This document shows positions 32,043 through 41,244 of a DNA stretch of 64,000 nucleotides, piece after piece. The DNA comes from an uncultured Micrococcales bacterium (GTDB lineage Bacteria; Actinomycetota; Actinomycetes; Actinomycetales; Microbacteriaceae). The stretch lies in assembly GCA_913062975.1 (NCBI GenBank), contig CAJXZO010000001.1, positions 62,001 to 126,000 on the forward strand, given 5' to 3'. Below the pieces are notes generated by a model. The model did not search any database and had not been told where the DNA came from. It was given only the letters and a program-made list of their open reading frames with translations. Numbering within the stretch: the first letter of the stretch is position 1; every line of letters starts with the position of its first letter. The position numbers and the translations under genes were made by a program.

Positions 32043-32993
32043 ATGGCCAAATCCCATTTGATTCTAGCGGCGCTGGCGACAGCAGCGGTAAGTGGTAAAA
32101 ACTTTGTTTCAACAGAACTAACCAGTGAACAAACTCCTGGATTTGATTCGGCTGTTCTGACTTCTGCAGCCGGTAATCAATACCGAGTCCTCGCACCTCA
32201 AAACAAACAGGCCGAGCAAGAGTTGAAGGTTGAACTTGAGGCATTGAAGCTGGTTAGCCCACTCGCCTCTTCAACTTTGCTGGTGCCAGAACTTGTTGGT
32301 TCCACCACTGATGGCAACTCACCGGTTGTGGTTTTGAGTTTTCACCAGTCAAAACAAATCAAACTTGGAGCAAAAAACAGCGAATCGGTTCAACTGCTGG
32401 CAGCTGAGTTAGCAAGACTGCACTCATTGTCCGTTCCAGAGGCGCAGAAACTTGAAATCCCCAGCTACACCTCAACCGAGTTAGTCAGTGAATTGGTTAG
32501 CGAACTAGACAAGCTTGCGGACACTGGAAAGATCCCTGGTGTGTTGCTCTCCCGCTGGGAGAGGGCTCTGGAAGACATTGGTCTGTGGAGATACCGTCCA
32601 GCTGTGATTCACGGAGCAATTGGCACAGACAACGTTGGCACCAGCGGTGATCAACTGGTGATGCGTGGTTTTGGCAGCATGCGAATTTCAGACCCAGCGG
32701 AGGATCTCGCCTGGATTGCAGGTGGTTCATCCGAAAGTGTCGTGAACACATGTTTTGAGCAGTATTCAGAGATTCGTCAGTCTGATGAGAATCTTATTAA
32801 GCGAGCAATTTTCTATTCAGAACTCGAAATCGCTCGCTGGCTGGTCTATTGCATTGAAAATGAAGATATCCGAGCAGCGGAAGCCGCCCAGTTAGATTTG
32901 GATAATTTAGCTGAGGATGCTCAGCGTTCAGACCTGCCCTCACTAGAGGCAACCAGCTTCATTGGTTTGAATACCGAGCAGCCAGACAGCTAA
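32043..32993 (+). CDS. Aminoglycoside/macrolide phosphotransferase-family (APH-like) kinase
   Basis: VIHGAIGTDNV catalytic-loop-like motif, RISDPAEDLAWIAG (DFG-equivalent region). Confidence 0.75.
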   Translation: MAKSHLILAALATAAVSGKNFVSTELTSEQTPGFDSAVLTSAAGNQYRVLAPQNKQAEQELKVELEALKLVSPLASSTLLVPELVGSTTDGNSPVVVLSFHQSKQIKLGAKNSESVQLLAAELARLHSLSVPEAQKLEIPSYTSTELVSELVSELDKLADTGKIPGVLLSRWERALEDIGLWRYRPAVIHGAIGTDNVGTSGDQLVMRGFGSMRISDPAEDLAWIAGGSSESVVNTCFEQYSEIRQSDENLIKRAIFYSELEIARWLVYCIENEDIRAAEAAQLDLDNLAEDAQRSDLPSLEATSFIGLNTEQPDS

Positions 32994-33021
32994 GCTGAAC
33001 TGAATCAGACATAGGAGCAAT

Positions 33022-33246
33022 GTGCAGATAAAAATTGGAATCCAAAACAGCAATCGCGAGTTGGAGTTTGAATCCGTTGAGACGGCAGAAACAATCAACG
33101 ACCTGGTTGAAAAGGCAATTGCTGGCTCCAGCAACACCCTTACCTTGAAAGACGATAAGGGCAACCTGGTTAAGGTTCCGGCATCGGCTTTGGCCTATGT
33201 GGAGATTGCCGCGGAGCAAGTCAGACAGGTTGGGTTTGTAAGCTAA
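33022..33246 (+). CDS. DUF3107-family protein (GTG start)
   Basis: MQIKIGIQNSNRELEFESVETAETINDLV...ALAYVEIAAE; AGGAG RBS. Confidence 0.88.
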   Translation: MQIKIGIQNSNRELEFESVETAETINDLVEKAIAGSSNTLTLKDDKGNLVKVPASALAYVEIAAEQVRQVGFVS

Positions 33247-33545
33247 TGGATCTCAATCACCTAATCAGCCTGCCGGTAGTTGTTATTTATGGAATTCTTC
33301 TTGGCCTGATTACCCCGTATGTCATTGGCAAAAGTGATAAGCACGGATCTTTGGTTCCGGCCTCAATCGCGGTAATTTCCGGATCTGGCCTGTGGTTGAT
33401 TCTGACTCTTTTTGGTCTCCCCCACTCAGAAGCGCCAATTTGGCTGTTGGTTATGTTGCTAACCCCGCCAATTACTATTGTTGCGGTGAGGATTATCAGA
33501 AAAAAAAGAACAGAGCAGGACGAGCTTCAGCTGAAATCGCTCTAA
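33246..33545 (+). CDS. Small hypothetical membrane protein
   Basis: 99 aa, three hydrophobic segments; start overlaps DUF3107 stop. Confidence 0.7.
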   Translation: MDLNHLISLPVVVIYGILLGLITPYVIGKSDKHGSLVPASIAVISGSGLWLILTLFGLPHSEAPIWLLVMLLTPPITIVAVRIIRKKRTEQDELQLKSL

Positions 33546-34243
33546 GCGCTCATCCCCAACTGATCCATTCTTTCGGAGTGCTTGCCAATTAGTTGATTGG
33601 TCAGAGGCTCAATCATTCGAAGTGCTTTTCTTCTGAATTCAACCTCGTCCTCTTCTGAAACAAGCTCCGAAAATTCCAAAGTGTTCAAAACGTGCAGCAG
33701 GCAATCTGCCACCAAACTTCTACCGAACATTGCAAGTGAGTCCCTAAGCTCTTGGTCTTGCCCTAACTTTGCCTGAAGCAGATTTTTCACAAACTCACTG
33801 AATGGATAGTCGTTCAAGGTTTTATTCACAAGACTTTTCACTGAGGAGCCCTGAACCGAGGCTAACTTTTCATAAAAATCATCCAAGATTCCAAACACGA
33901 TATAAACAGACATCAGATTTTCATAAAAACCCCGTCCATCAATGCGATCTGCAAATTCCTGAAACTCGGCCTCGAATCGCTCAAGCTCATCCTCAGACGA
34001 CTTAGCGGACTTCGCCATCGCCGTCAAAACTGGCCTCACTCGCTCTTTTTGGTTTTCAGCGAGTGCGGAGATGGATTCTGAAACATTCTCATCTGGGGTT
34101 TGAGTGGGCAAATCTGCCAACAAATCCGCCGCCAATAGTTGGGCTGAGGCAAACCTGGCTAAGAAGTCTGCGTCAGTTGGAGTAAGCTTGGAGAGATTCA
34201 GTTGCTGATTAGTTCTAGCATCACTCGCATCGCGAGACGGCAA
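33542..34243 (-). CDS. Ferritin-like-fold protein (MiaE-like family), start uncertain (TTG 34243 proposed)
   Basis: Helical protein with AQLLAADLLADL...YENLMSVYIVFGILDDFYEKLA...GRSLVADCLLHV; track ORF extends into the divergent helicase gene. Confidence 0.65.
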   Translation of the reverse strand: MPSRDASDARTNQQLNLSKLTPTDADFLARFASAQLLAADLLADLPTQTPDENVSESISALAENQKERVRPVLTAMAKSAKSSEDELERFEAEFQEFADRIDGRGFYENLMSVYIVFGILDDFYEKLASVQGSSVKSLVNKTLNDYPFSEFVKNLLQAKLGQDQELRDSLAMFGRSLVADCLLHVLNTLEFSELVSEEDEVEFRRKALRMIEPLTNQLIGKHSERMDQLGMSA

Positions 34244-34254
34244 AGTTAATTTGC

Positions 34255-35619
34255 GTGACGCTCTTCGAAGCCTTCGAACCCAATCCAGCACAAACAAAGC
34301 ATAGGCCAACTAGGCGGAAAGAAAAGAATTTGACTTTTAGAGATTTAGGAATTGACGAAGACATCGTCACAGCTTTGGAGGCAAGGGGCATTACCGCCCC
34401 CTTCCCCATTCAGGAGCAGGCAATCCCGATTGCGATGACTGGAAAAGACCTGATTGGACAGGCAAAAACCGGAACGGGAAAGACCCTTGGATTTGGTCTT
34501 CCCGTCATCCAGAGACTTGGTCTCAACCCTGAGAAAAAACACCTTGCATTGATTGTGGTTCCAACCAGAGAACTAGCCCAGCAGGTTGCCAGTGATTTGG
34601 TTATAGCAACTTCAAACCGTTCAGTTCGGGTTGCAGAAATACTAGGTGGCAAAAGCTACGAGCAACAAATTGAAGAACTCTCCGCTGGACGACAGATTAT
34701 TGTTGGAACACCCGGTCGACTCAATGATTTGCACCAAAAAGGACACCTAAACTATTCAGAAGTTGAGTATTTAGTTTTGGATGAAGCAGATGAGATGTTG
34801 GATCTTGGTTTCCTGCCAGACATTGAAAAAATCTTTTCTGCAACCCCTAAAGAGAAACAAACCCTTTTGTTCTCAGCAACCATGCCAGACCCGATTCTGA
34901 CGCTTGCTCGCAAACACCAGGACAAGCCAGTTCACATTCGTGCAACTGGAGATGACCAGCGGCAAACAAAGACTGATATTAAGCAGTTTGTCTATCGTGC
35001 ACACAAACTCGACAAAGACGAATTGGTTGCCAAGATTTTGCAATCCAAAGACATCGACAAGGCAATCATCTTCTGTCCAACCAAGAGGCAAGCTTCCAAG
35101 CTTGGTGAGGTGTTGACTGAAAGAGGCTTCTCTGCAACCACGTTGCACGGCGACATGGGGCAACCCGCCAGAGAGCGATCAATGAAGGCCTTCAGGGAAA
35201 ACAAAAAGCGCATCATGGTTGCTACCGAGGTTGCTGCCAGAGGAATCGATGTTGACGATGTAAGCCACGTAATCAACTACTCCACCCCAGAGGATGACAA
35301 GGCTTATTTGCACCGAACCGGTCGAACTGGAAGGGCTGGCAAAAAAGGTATCGCCATCACCCTTGTTGACTGGGATGACATCAACCGCTGGAAGATGATT
35401 AATAAAACACTTGAGCTTGATTTCGATGAGCCCCTGGAGACCTACTCTTCCTCACCACACATCTTTGAAGATCTTGAGATACCAAAAGATGCCAAAGGTT
35501 CACTTTCCAGAAAAACCGAACCCAGAGGACAAGAGTCAAAACCCGGTGCAGCCCCAAGGCAGCAAAAGTCACGTCGCAGGACCAGAAGCTATAACCAGTC
35601 CAATTCTTCGGGTAAGTAG
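34255..35619 (+). CDS. DEAD/DEAH-box RNA helicase (GTG start in track; a start further downstream is possible)
   Basis: AKTGTGKT, PTRELAQQV, VLDEADEMLDLGF, SAT, RGIDVDDVSHVINYSTPED, HRTGRTGRAG. Confidence 0.95.
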   Translation: MTLFEAFEPNPAQTKHRPTRRKEKNLTFRDLGIDEDIVTALEARGITAPFPIQEQAIPIAMTGKDLIGQAKTGTGKTLGFGLPVIQRLGLNPEKKHLALIVVPTRELAQQVASDLVIATSNRSVRVAEILGGKSYEQQIEELSAGRQIIVGTPGRLNDLHQKGHLNYSEVEYLVLDEADEMLDLGFLPDIEKIFSATPKEKQTLLFSATMPDPILTLARKHQDKPVHIRATGDDQRQTKTDIKQFVYRAHKLDKDELVAKILQSKDIDKAIIFCPTKRQASKLGEVLTERGFSATTLHGDMGQPARERSMKAFRENKKRIMVATEVAARGIDVDDVSHVINYSTPEDDKAYLHRTGRTGRAGKKGIAITLVDWDDINRWKMINKTLELDFDEPLETYSSSPHIFEDLEIPKDAKGSLSRKTEPRGQESKPGAAPRQQKSRRRTRSYNQSNSSGK

Positions 35620-36494
35620 TAATCAGCTCCACTGCTCTGAGCAATCAGCGAACGAAAATCTTCAACTGAGGTTGAATTCTCGCCAAGCTCATTTACCTTG
35701 CCACCGACTCCGTGATAATCACTGGAGCCGGTGGTGAAAAGGTTGTGGTTTTTGGCAAAATCTAACAACCACTCTCGCGCTGCCTTTGGAACCTGTCGGT
35801 GATAAACCTCTAGACCTTTTAGTCCGGCCTCAACCATTTCTTTGAAGTGGGTGTCCGGCAAATCAGCCGTTGACTTGCCAGCTGGGAAATCCATCAGCGG
35901 ATGAGCAATCACTGGTGCCGCTCCTGCTTCAATTGCAAGCTCTATTGCCTCTGTTGTGCTCAGCGAATGCTCGCTGATGTAATAGGGGCTTGATTTGTGC
36001 AAAATCGTGTCAAAAGCAGCACTTCTGTCCTTAACTATCCCCGCCCTCGCTAGAGCATCGGCAATGGCTGGCCTGCCCACGGTTGAACCGGGTCTGATGT
36101 GTTGGGTGATTTCTTCCCAAGATATTGGGTAATCCTCTGAAATCAGTTCAACCATTCGCTTGGCTCTGCCAACTCTGCTCTCTCGAGTTTTAGCGAGTTC
36201 TTCGACTAGCTTGGGGTGATTGGGGTCTGGTCGATAGGCCAGGATGTGCACACTGATTCTTTTTTTACTGGATAAAACCGCATGGGTAGAAATCTCTATG
36301 GCTGGCAAAAACCCCAAGCCCAACTGCTTTGCTGAGGCTAAGCCCTCAGCCCAACCATCTGTGGTGTCATGATCTGCTAACCCGATTAGGTCCACCCCGA
36401 GCCGCTTGGCTCTCTGCATCAAATAGGCTGGGGTGTCTAGGCCATCGCTTCGATTGCTGTGAGTGTGCAAATCAAGGACTGGCTGATGGGTCAT
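35589..36494 (-). CDS. PHP-domain phosphoesterase
   Basis: DLHTHSNRSDGLDTPAYL, GLADHDTTDGW, TGSSDYHG. Confidence 0.93.
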   Translation of the reverse strand: MTHQPVLDLHTHSNRSDGLDTPAYLMQRAKRLGVDLIGLADHDTTDGWAEGLASAKQLGLGFLPAIEISTHAVLSSKKRISVHILAYRPDPNHPKLVEELAKTRESRVGRAKRMVELISEDYPISWEEITQHIRPGSTVGRPAIADALARAGIVKDRSAAFDTILHKSSPYYISEHSLSTTEAIELAIEAGAAPVIAHPLMDFPAGKSTADLPDTHFKEMVEAGLKGLEVYHRQVPKAAREWLLDFAKNHNLFTTGSSDYHGVGGKVNELGENSTSVEDFRSLIAQSSGADYYLPEELDWL

Positions 36495-36500
36495 GCAACG

Positions 36501-36506
36501 ACTTTA
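36501..36506 (-). promoter_or_regulatory. Candidate -10 box TAAAGT, 6 nt from PHP ATG
   Basis: Reverse strand TAAAGT-CGTTGC-ATG. Confidence 0.5.
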
Positions 36507-36523
36507 GTGGATTGGAGAAGACA

Positions 36524-37882
36524 TTGAATGCAGACAATCGCAGTCGAACGCCCAAAGACAAAGCATTTTTGGAATTCATGAAAACTGGCTGGTCAGATGT
36601 GAATGCCTTGGTCGAACCCAACTCTCAGGCAAACAAAGAGGCTGAACTTAAGCGCAAACAGCTGATGGAAGCTTTTCCAAACCAGGTCATTTATATCGAG
36701 GCTGGTAAAGCTCCCACTAGAAGCAATGACACTCACTACAGATTTAGGCCAAACACCGAATTTACTCAACTGACCAACTGGGGAAGCTCAGCTGTTGAGG
36801 AATCAGTTTTGGTGCTGGATTCAAAACTTGGAACTTCCTCGCTATATCTTCGACCAACCGCTGATGCAGACTCAGATGAGTTTTTCGCAAACACTGAGAT
36901 TGGAGAATTTTGGGTCGGTCCAAGACCCGATCTTGGGCAAATCCAGAATCTCCTCGAGGTCCAAACCAAGCCTCTGTCGGAGCTGAGTGAGGTTTCAGAA
37001 AACCGAATTGATCTTTCTGATGAAAAGCTGAAACAGTTTCTTAGCGAGCAGCGAATCATCAAAACAGCTTGGGAAATCTCAGAAATGAAGCAGGCGGTGG
37101 AGGCGACCAAGCAGGGTTTTGAAAACTTAATCGCTGAGATTCCTAATGCAAATAAACGCGGTGAGCGAGCACTGGAAACTGCTTTTTTTCAAAAGGCTCG
37201 ACTGCTGGGTAATGACCTTGGATACGAAACCATTGCGGCCAGTGGAAATCATGCCAACATCCTGCACTGGACAAAAAATGATGGGGACATAAATAAGGGC
37301 GATCTAGTTTTGGTTGACGCTGGAATCGAACTTGACTCTTTGTTCACGGCAGACATCACCAGAACCATGCCAATTTCTGGAAAATTCAGTGAAGTCCAAA
37401 AAGAAATTTACGACGTGGTGCTGGAAGCCGCAGACGCGGCCTTCGCAGTTTGCACACCTGGAAACCGTTTCAGAGACATGCACAACGAGGCGATGAAGGT
37501 TATTGCAAATCACTGCGAGAAGTGGGGAATACTGCCGGTTACTGCAGAAGAGTCACTAAAGAGTGAAAATCAACAGCACCGTCGCTGGATGGTGCACGGA
37601 ACTGGTCATCACCTTGGGTTGGATGTTCATGACTGTGCTCAGGCCAGAAAAGAAATGTATTTGGACACTGAATTACAGCCAGGCATGGTCTTCACCATTG
37701 AACCGGGGCTTTATTTCCACCAAAACGATGAGCTGGTGCCGGAGAAGTTTCGAGGGATTGGTGTTCGCATTGAAGACAATGTTGCCATCACTGAAACGGG
37801 ATATGACTGGCTGTCTGCTTCGATTCCCAGAACCAGCGGCGAAATTGAGGGCTGGATGGAATCAATCTGGAACAGAGACTAG
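36524..37882 (+). CDS. pepP: Xaa-Pro aminopeptidase (PepP-like M24B); TTG start proposed
   Basis: NANILHWTKNDGDINKGDLVLVDAGIELDSLFTADITRTMP, HGTGHHLGLDVHD, GMVFTIEPGLYF; GGAGAAG RBS before TTG 36524. Confidence 0.92.
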   Translation: MNADNRSRTPKDKAFLEFMKTGWSDVNALVEPNSQANKEAELKRKQLMEAFPNQVIYIEAGKAPTRSNDTHYRFRPNTEFTQLTNWGSSAVEESVLVLDSKLGTSSLYLRPTADADSDEFFANTEIGEFWVGPRPDLGQIQNLLEVQTKPLSELSEVSENRIDLSDEKLKQFLSEQRIIKTAWEISEMKQAVEATKQGFENLIAEIPNANKRGERALETAFFQKARLLGNDLGYETIAASGNHANILHWTKNDGDINKGDLVLVDAGIELDSLFTADITRTMPISGKFSEVQKEIYDVVLEAADAAFAVCTPGNRFRDMHNEAMKVIANHCEKWGILPVTAEESLKSENQQHRRWMVHGTGHHLGLDVHDCAQARKEMYLDTELQPGMVFTIEPGLYFHQNDELVPEKFRGIGVRIEDNVAITETGYDWLSASIPRTSGEIEGWMESIWNRD

Positions 37883-38365
37883 GCTTCTGGCCTTCGCTAG
37901 CTCAGTTGCAGGAACCACCACTCGGTAGGTCTTGGCTATGGTCTGCGGGTAAGAGAGATACTCTCTGCGATTTTTACTAATCGAGAAGCGGATGATGTTA
38001 AAAAGCATTCCGATTCCAGCTCCAATTACTAATGCAGAAATGAAGTTCTGTGGCTGAAATACAACATCCCCGGAGCCATCTGCGTTTATCCCAGCGCCAA
38101 ATAAGAGTCCAAAAATCAGACCGATCCAAGAACCTGTCACCGCACCGCTCAGAGCGATTCTTCCAAATCCAAGCTTTGATCTGACTGTTTCCACCAGCTT
38201 CAAATCATCACCGATGATTGTGATCAGACTTGGTGGAAAATCATTTGCCACCAGTTTGTTCACCAGCTGACTGGCTTTTTGATAGTTATCGAATTCTCCA
38301 ACCGACTCACCTTGTGGAATCTGGCTGTCTCGGGCGCGTCCGCGTCCATTCAACGGGTTGCTCAT
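37862..38365 (-). CDS. General stress protein 17M-like membrane protein
   Basis: GEFDNYQKASQLVNKLVANDFPPSLITIIGDDLKLVE, then Gly-rich TM region. Confidence 0.8.
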   Translation of the reverse strand: MSNPLNGRGRARDSQIPQGESVGEFDNYQKASQLVNKLVANDFPPSLITIIGDDLKLVETVRSKLGFGRIALSGAVTGSWIGLIFGLLFGAGINADGSGDVVFQPQNFISALVIGAGIGMLFNIIRFSISKNRREYLSYPQTIAKTYRVVVPATELAKARSLVSVPD

Positions 38366-38399
38366 GACAGCATTCTGCCACGGGAGCGATTTGAGAGTC

Positions 38400-38405
38400 T
38401 AAGGT
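38400..38405 (+). promoter_or_regulatory. Candidate -10 box TAAGGT, 7 nt from GTG 38413
   Basis: TAAGGT-TATCTCT-GTG. Confidence 0.5.
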
Positions 38406-38412
38406 TATCTCT

Positions 38413-39663
38413 GTGAGCGCAACAAGAGTATTTGTCGCCAGACTGGCTGGCTGTGGGGTCTACGACCCCGCCGGAGATCGTGTCGGCAAGGTAGTGGATG
38501 TGCTCATGCTCTATCGAAAAACAGTTGCTCCACGAATTTCAGGGATGATTGTGGAAATTCCAGGCCGCCGCAGGGTTTTCGTGCCAATCTCCCGAGTCAC
38601 CGCCATCACCCCGGGTCAGGTTATGACCACGGGCTTGATCGACCTGCGTAGATTTAATCAGCGTGGTCAAGAAGTACGAGCTATTGGGGAGATGCTTGGA
38701 AGACGAGTGAAGATTTTGGAAGACGGCGCTAGTGCAACCATCGAAGATTTTGCAGTAGAGCAAAACGGCAAGGGCGATTGGGTACTCACTGAGTTTTTTC
38801 TTCGCAAACCAAAACAAGGTCTCGCATTCGGTCGCGGAAAAACACTTTTTGCAGGCTGGAAAGAGGTAACCGAAGAGCAGCAAAGTGCCATTGACCAAGA
38901 GGCACAGCAACTCTTGGCAGCTTATGGAGAGTTGCGCCCTGCCGACCTAGCGACCGCGGTGATGGATCTGCCAGACGAAAGAATGCTTGCCGTTGCTGGC
39001 GAATTGGATGATGAAAAACTTGCAGATTTGCTAGAAGAGCTTCATGGGGAAGATCAAATTGGAATCATCAATCAGCTCTCCAGCGAGAGGGCTGCTGAGG
39101 TTTTAGACCTAATGGAGCCAGATGACGCAGCCGACCTGCTGGCCACTCTGCCCGCTGATAAGTCTGAGGCACTACTGTCGCTCATCGACGAGGACGAAGC
39201 TGAGGATATTCGTTCGTTGATGCAGTATGAGGCACTCACCGCCGGTGGACTGATGACCAACGAACCGGTGATTTGCTCGGCTGACACAACTGTTGCTGAG
39301 GCCATGGCCAAAATCAGAAGACGTCAGGTCCCACAGGTGCTGGCCGCTCAGCTTTTTGTGACAATGCCACCATTTGAAGCCACCACCGGTAAATACCTCG
39401 GCGTTGTACACTTCCAGAAACTTTTGCGCTATCCGCCCAACGAGAGATTGGGTAACCTATTGGACACGGAACTGGAACCAGTTTCCCCAGACACCCCAAT
39501 CGATCAAATCCACCGCTTCTTGGCTAGTTATGACCTCGTGTCTTTGCCAGTAGTGGATGAGCAAAACAGAGTGCTGGGTGTGGTGACGGTTGACGATGTC
39601 TTGGATCACCTATTGCCGGGTGACTGGAGAAATGATGAGAGCGAGGTGAACTCGAATGGCTAG
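38413..39663 (+). CDS. MgtE N-terminal + CBS domain protein with N-terminal PRC-barrel, lacking the MgtE transmembrane domain
   Basis: VYDPAGDRVGKVVDVLMLY (PRC-barrel like), MEPDDAADLLATLPADKSEALLSLIDEDEAEDIRSLMQYEALTAGGLMT (MgtE_N), CBS pair. Confidence 0.88.
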   Translation: MSATRVFVARLAGCGVYDPAGDRVGKVVDVLMLYRKTVAPRISGMIVEIPGRRRVFVPISRVTAITPGQVMTTGLIDLRRFNQRGQEVRAIGEMLGRRVKILEDGASATIEDFAVEQNGKGDWVLTEFFLRKPKQGLAFGRGKTLFAGWKEVTEEQQSAIDQEAQQLLAAYGELRPADLATAVMDLPDERMLAVAGELDDEKLADLLEELHGEDQIGIINQLSSERAAEVLDLMEPDDAADLLATLPADKSEALLSLIDEDEAEDIRSLMQYEALTAGGLMTNEPVICSADTTVAEAMAKIRRRQVPQVLAAQLFVTMPPFEATTGKYLGVVHFQKLLRYPPNERLGNLLDTELEPVSPDTPIDQIHRFLASYDLVSLPVVDEQNRVLGVVTVDDVLDHLLPGDWRNDESEVNSNG

Positions 39664-40183
39664 AAAGTGGGACAACCTTGAAACCCCGGTCAAGACCAGA
39701 AGAAGTTTGCTTAGCCGCCTAAACATCTCCCAAGAAGGAATTGGTCGCGTCAGCGAAGGTTTTGCAAGGGCAATGGGAACCGGTGGATTCTTGCTGGGAA
39801 TGACCCTGTTTGTTACAGTCTGGCTTAGCTGGAACACCATGGCACCTGAATCGATGCAGTTTGACCCAAGGGCGCTGAACTTCACGTTGCTGACACTGAT
39901 TCTCTCGCTACAAGCTTCTTATGCAGCACCGCTTATTTTGCTTGCTCAGAACCGGCAAGACGACAGAGACCGAGTGAAGTTTGAGCAGGACCGTCAACGG
40001 GCTGAGCGCAATCTCAATGACACTGAGTATTTGGCAAGGGAAGTAGCCGCCCTTAGGCTTGCAATAGAAGACATTGCAACCAAAGATTTCGTGCAGGATG
40101 AAATGCAGCAGCTTCTAAAACAAATCGACTCAAGGCTTGATGCAGGCGAAAATGACGGACAGAATCCTAAAGGCTCTAAGTGA
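39656..40183 (+). CDS. DUF1003 membrane protein
   Basis: FVTVWLSWNTM...FDPRALNFTLLTLILSLQASYAAPLILLAQNRQDDRDR. Confidence 0.93.
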   Translation: MARKWDNLETPVKTRRSLLSRLNISQEGIGRVSEGFARAMGTGGFLLGMTLFVTVWLSWNTMAPESMQFDPRALNFTLLTLILSLQASYAAPLILLAQNRQDDRDRVKFEQDRQRAERNLNDTEYLAREVAALRLAIEDIATKDFVQDEMQQLLKQIDSRLDAGENDGQNPKGSK

Positions 40184-41237
40184 AGTAATTGACCCTGAGC
40201 TCAGGCAACCAATCACTGAATTGGGAATGGTGGGTCCAGTCTCTGAGGATCCAGCGAAGGTTCAAATCAAGCTAACAATTGTCGGCTGTCCAGCATCTCA
40301 AAAAATCGAACGCGAGGTTCGAGAAGCCTTGGCCCCGCTTGGTGACTATGAAGTCGAGATGACGGTGATGAACGCCGATGAACGCAACGAATTGAAATCC
40401 AAGCTTCGAAGTGGCAAGCCTGTGAAACACAACCCTTTCATTGAGGAATCCAACACCACCAGAATCATTTTTGTTGGAAGTGGGAAAGGTGGCGTTGGCA
40501 AATCAACTCTCACCGCCAATCTGGCAGTGGGCTTGGCGGCAAAGGGTTTGAAAGTCGGTGTTTTAGACGCAGACATCTTCGGCTATTCGATTCCCGGACA
40601 ACTCGGCATTGAGGAAAAGCCAACCAAGGTCGATGAATTGATTCTTCCCCCAATTGCCCATGAGGTGAGGGTTATTTCAATAGGCATGTTTGTTGAAAAA
40701 AACCAACCTGTTGGCTGGCGGGGCCCAATGCTCCACCGAGCAATTGAACAATTTCTAACGGATGTTTACTGGGGAGATTTAGATTTCTTGTTGGTTGACC
40801 TGCCTCCTGGCACCGGTGATGTTGCAATCAGCCTTGGGCAGTTATTACCAAAAGCATTCTCATTGGTTGTCACCACCCCCCAACCTGCTGCCAGCGATGT
40901 TGCTGAGAGAAGTGGGGCAATTGGTTTGCAAACGGGTCAAAAAATCCTGGGGGTGATTGAAAATATGAGCTACCTAGAAATCGATGGCCACAAAAATTAC
41001 ATCTTTGGGAAGGGTGGTGGCCAAGCGGTAGCGGATCGCCTAACAGAAGTTTCTGGCCAGGAAGTGAAGCTATTGGCTCAGATTCCAATGGATGAACGGC
41101 TTCGAATCAATAGTGATAACGGTAACCCCAGCGATCAACTCGCCCAGTCTGCACCAGAGCTTAGAAAATTGATTGATTATCTGAGCAAGATTCCAATTGG
41201 GCTTGATGGGAAGAAATTAAAGCTAAATCTGGGTTGA
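40152..41237 (+). CDS. mrp: Mrp/NBP35 Fe-S carrier P-loop ATPase (start trimmed to 40152)
   Basis: VGSGKGGVGKSTLTANLAVGLA, N-terminal MIP18-like domain (ALSEVIDPELRQPITELGMV). Confidence 0.95.
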   Translation: MTDRILKALSEVIDPELRQPITELGMVGPVSEDPAKVQIKLTIVGCPASQKIEREVREALAPLGDYEVEMTVMNADERNELKSKLRSGKPVKHNPFIEESNTTRIIFVGSGKGGVGKSTLTANLAVGLAAKGLKVGVLDADIFGYSIPGQLGIEEKPTKVDELILPPIAHEVRVISIGMFVEKNQPVGWRGPMLHRAIEQFLTDVYWGDLDFLLVDLPPGTGDVAISLGQLLPKAFSLVVTTPQPAASDVAERSGAIGLQTGQKILGVIENMSYLEIDGHKNYIFGKGGGQAVADRLTEVSGQEVKLLAQIPMDERLRINSDNGNPSDQLAQSAPELRKLIDYLSKIPIGLDGKKLKLNLG

Positions 41238-41244
41238 GTTCCAT

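Noticed and set aside
37862-37882. Possible frameshift at the pepP 3' end because the opposite-strand gene overlaps
   Set aside because: Both proteins end plausibly and similar short convergent overlaps recur throughout the window.
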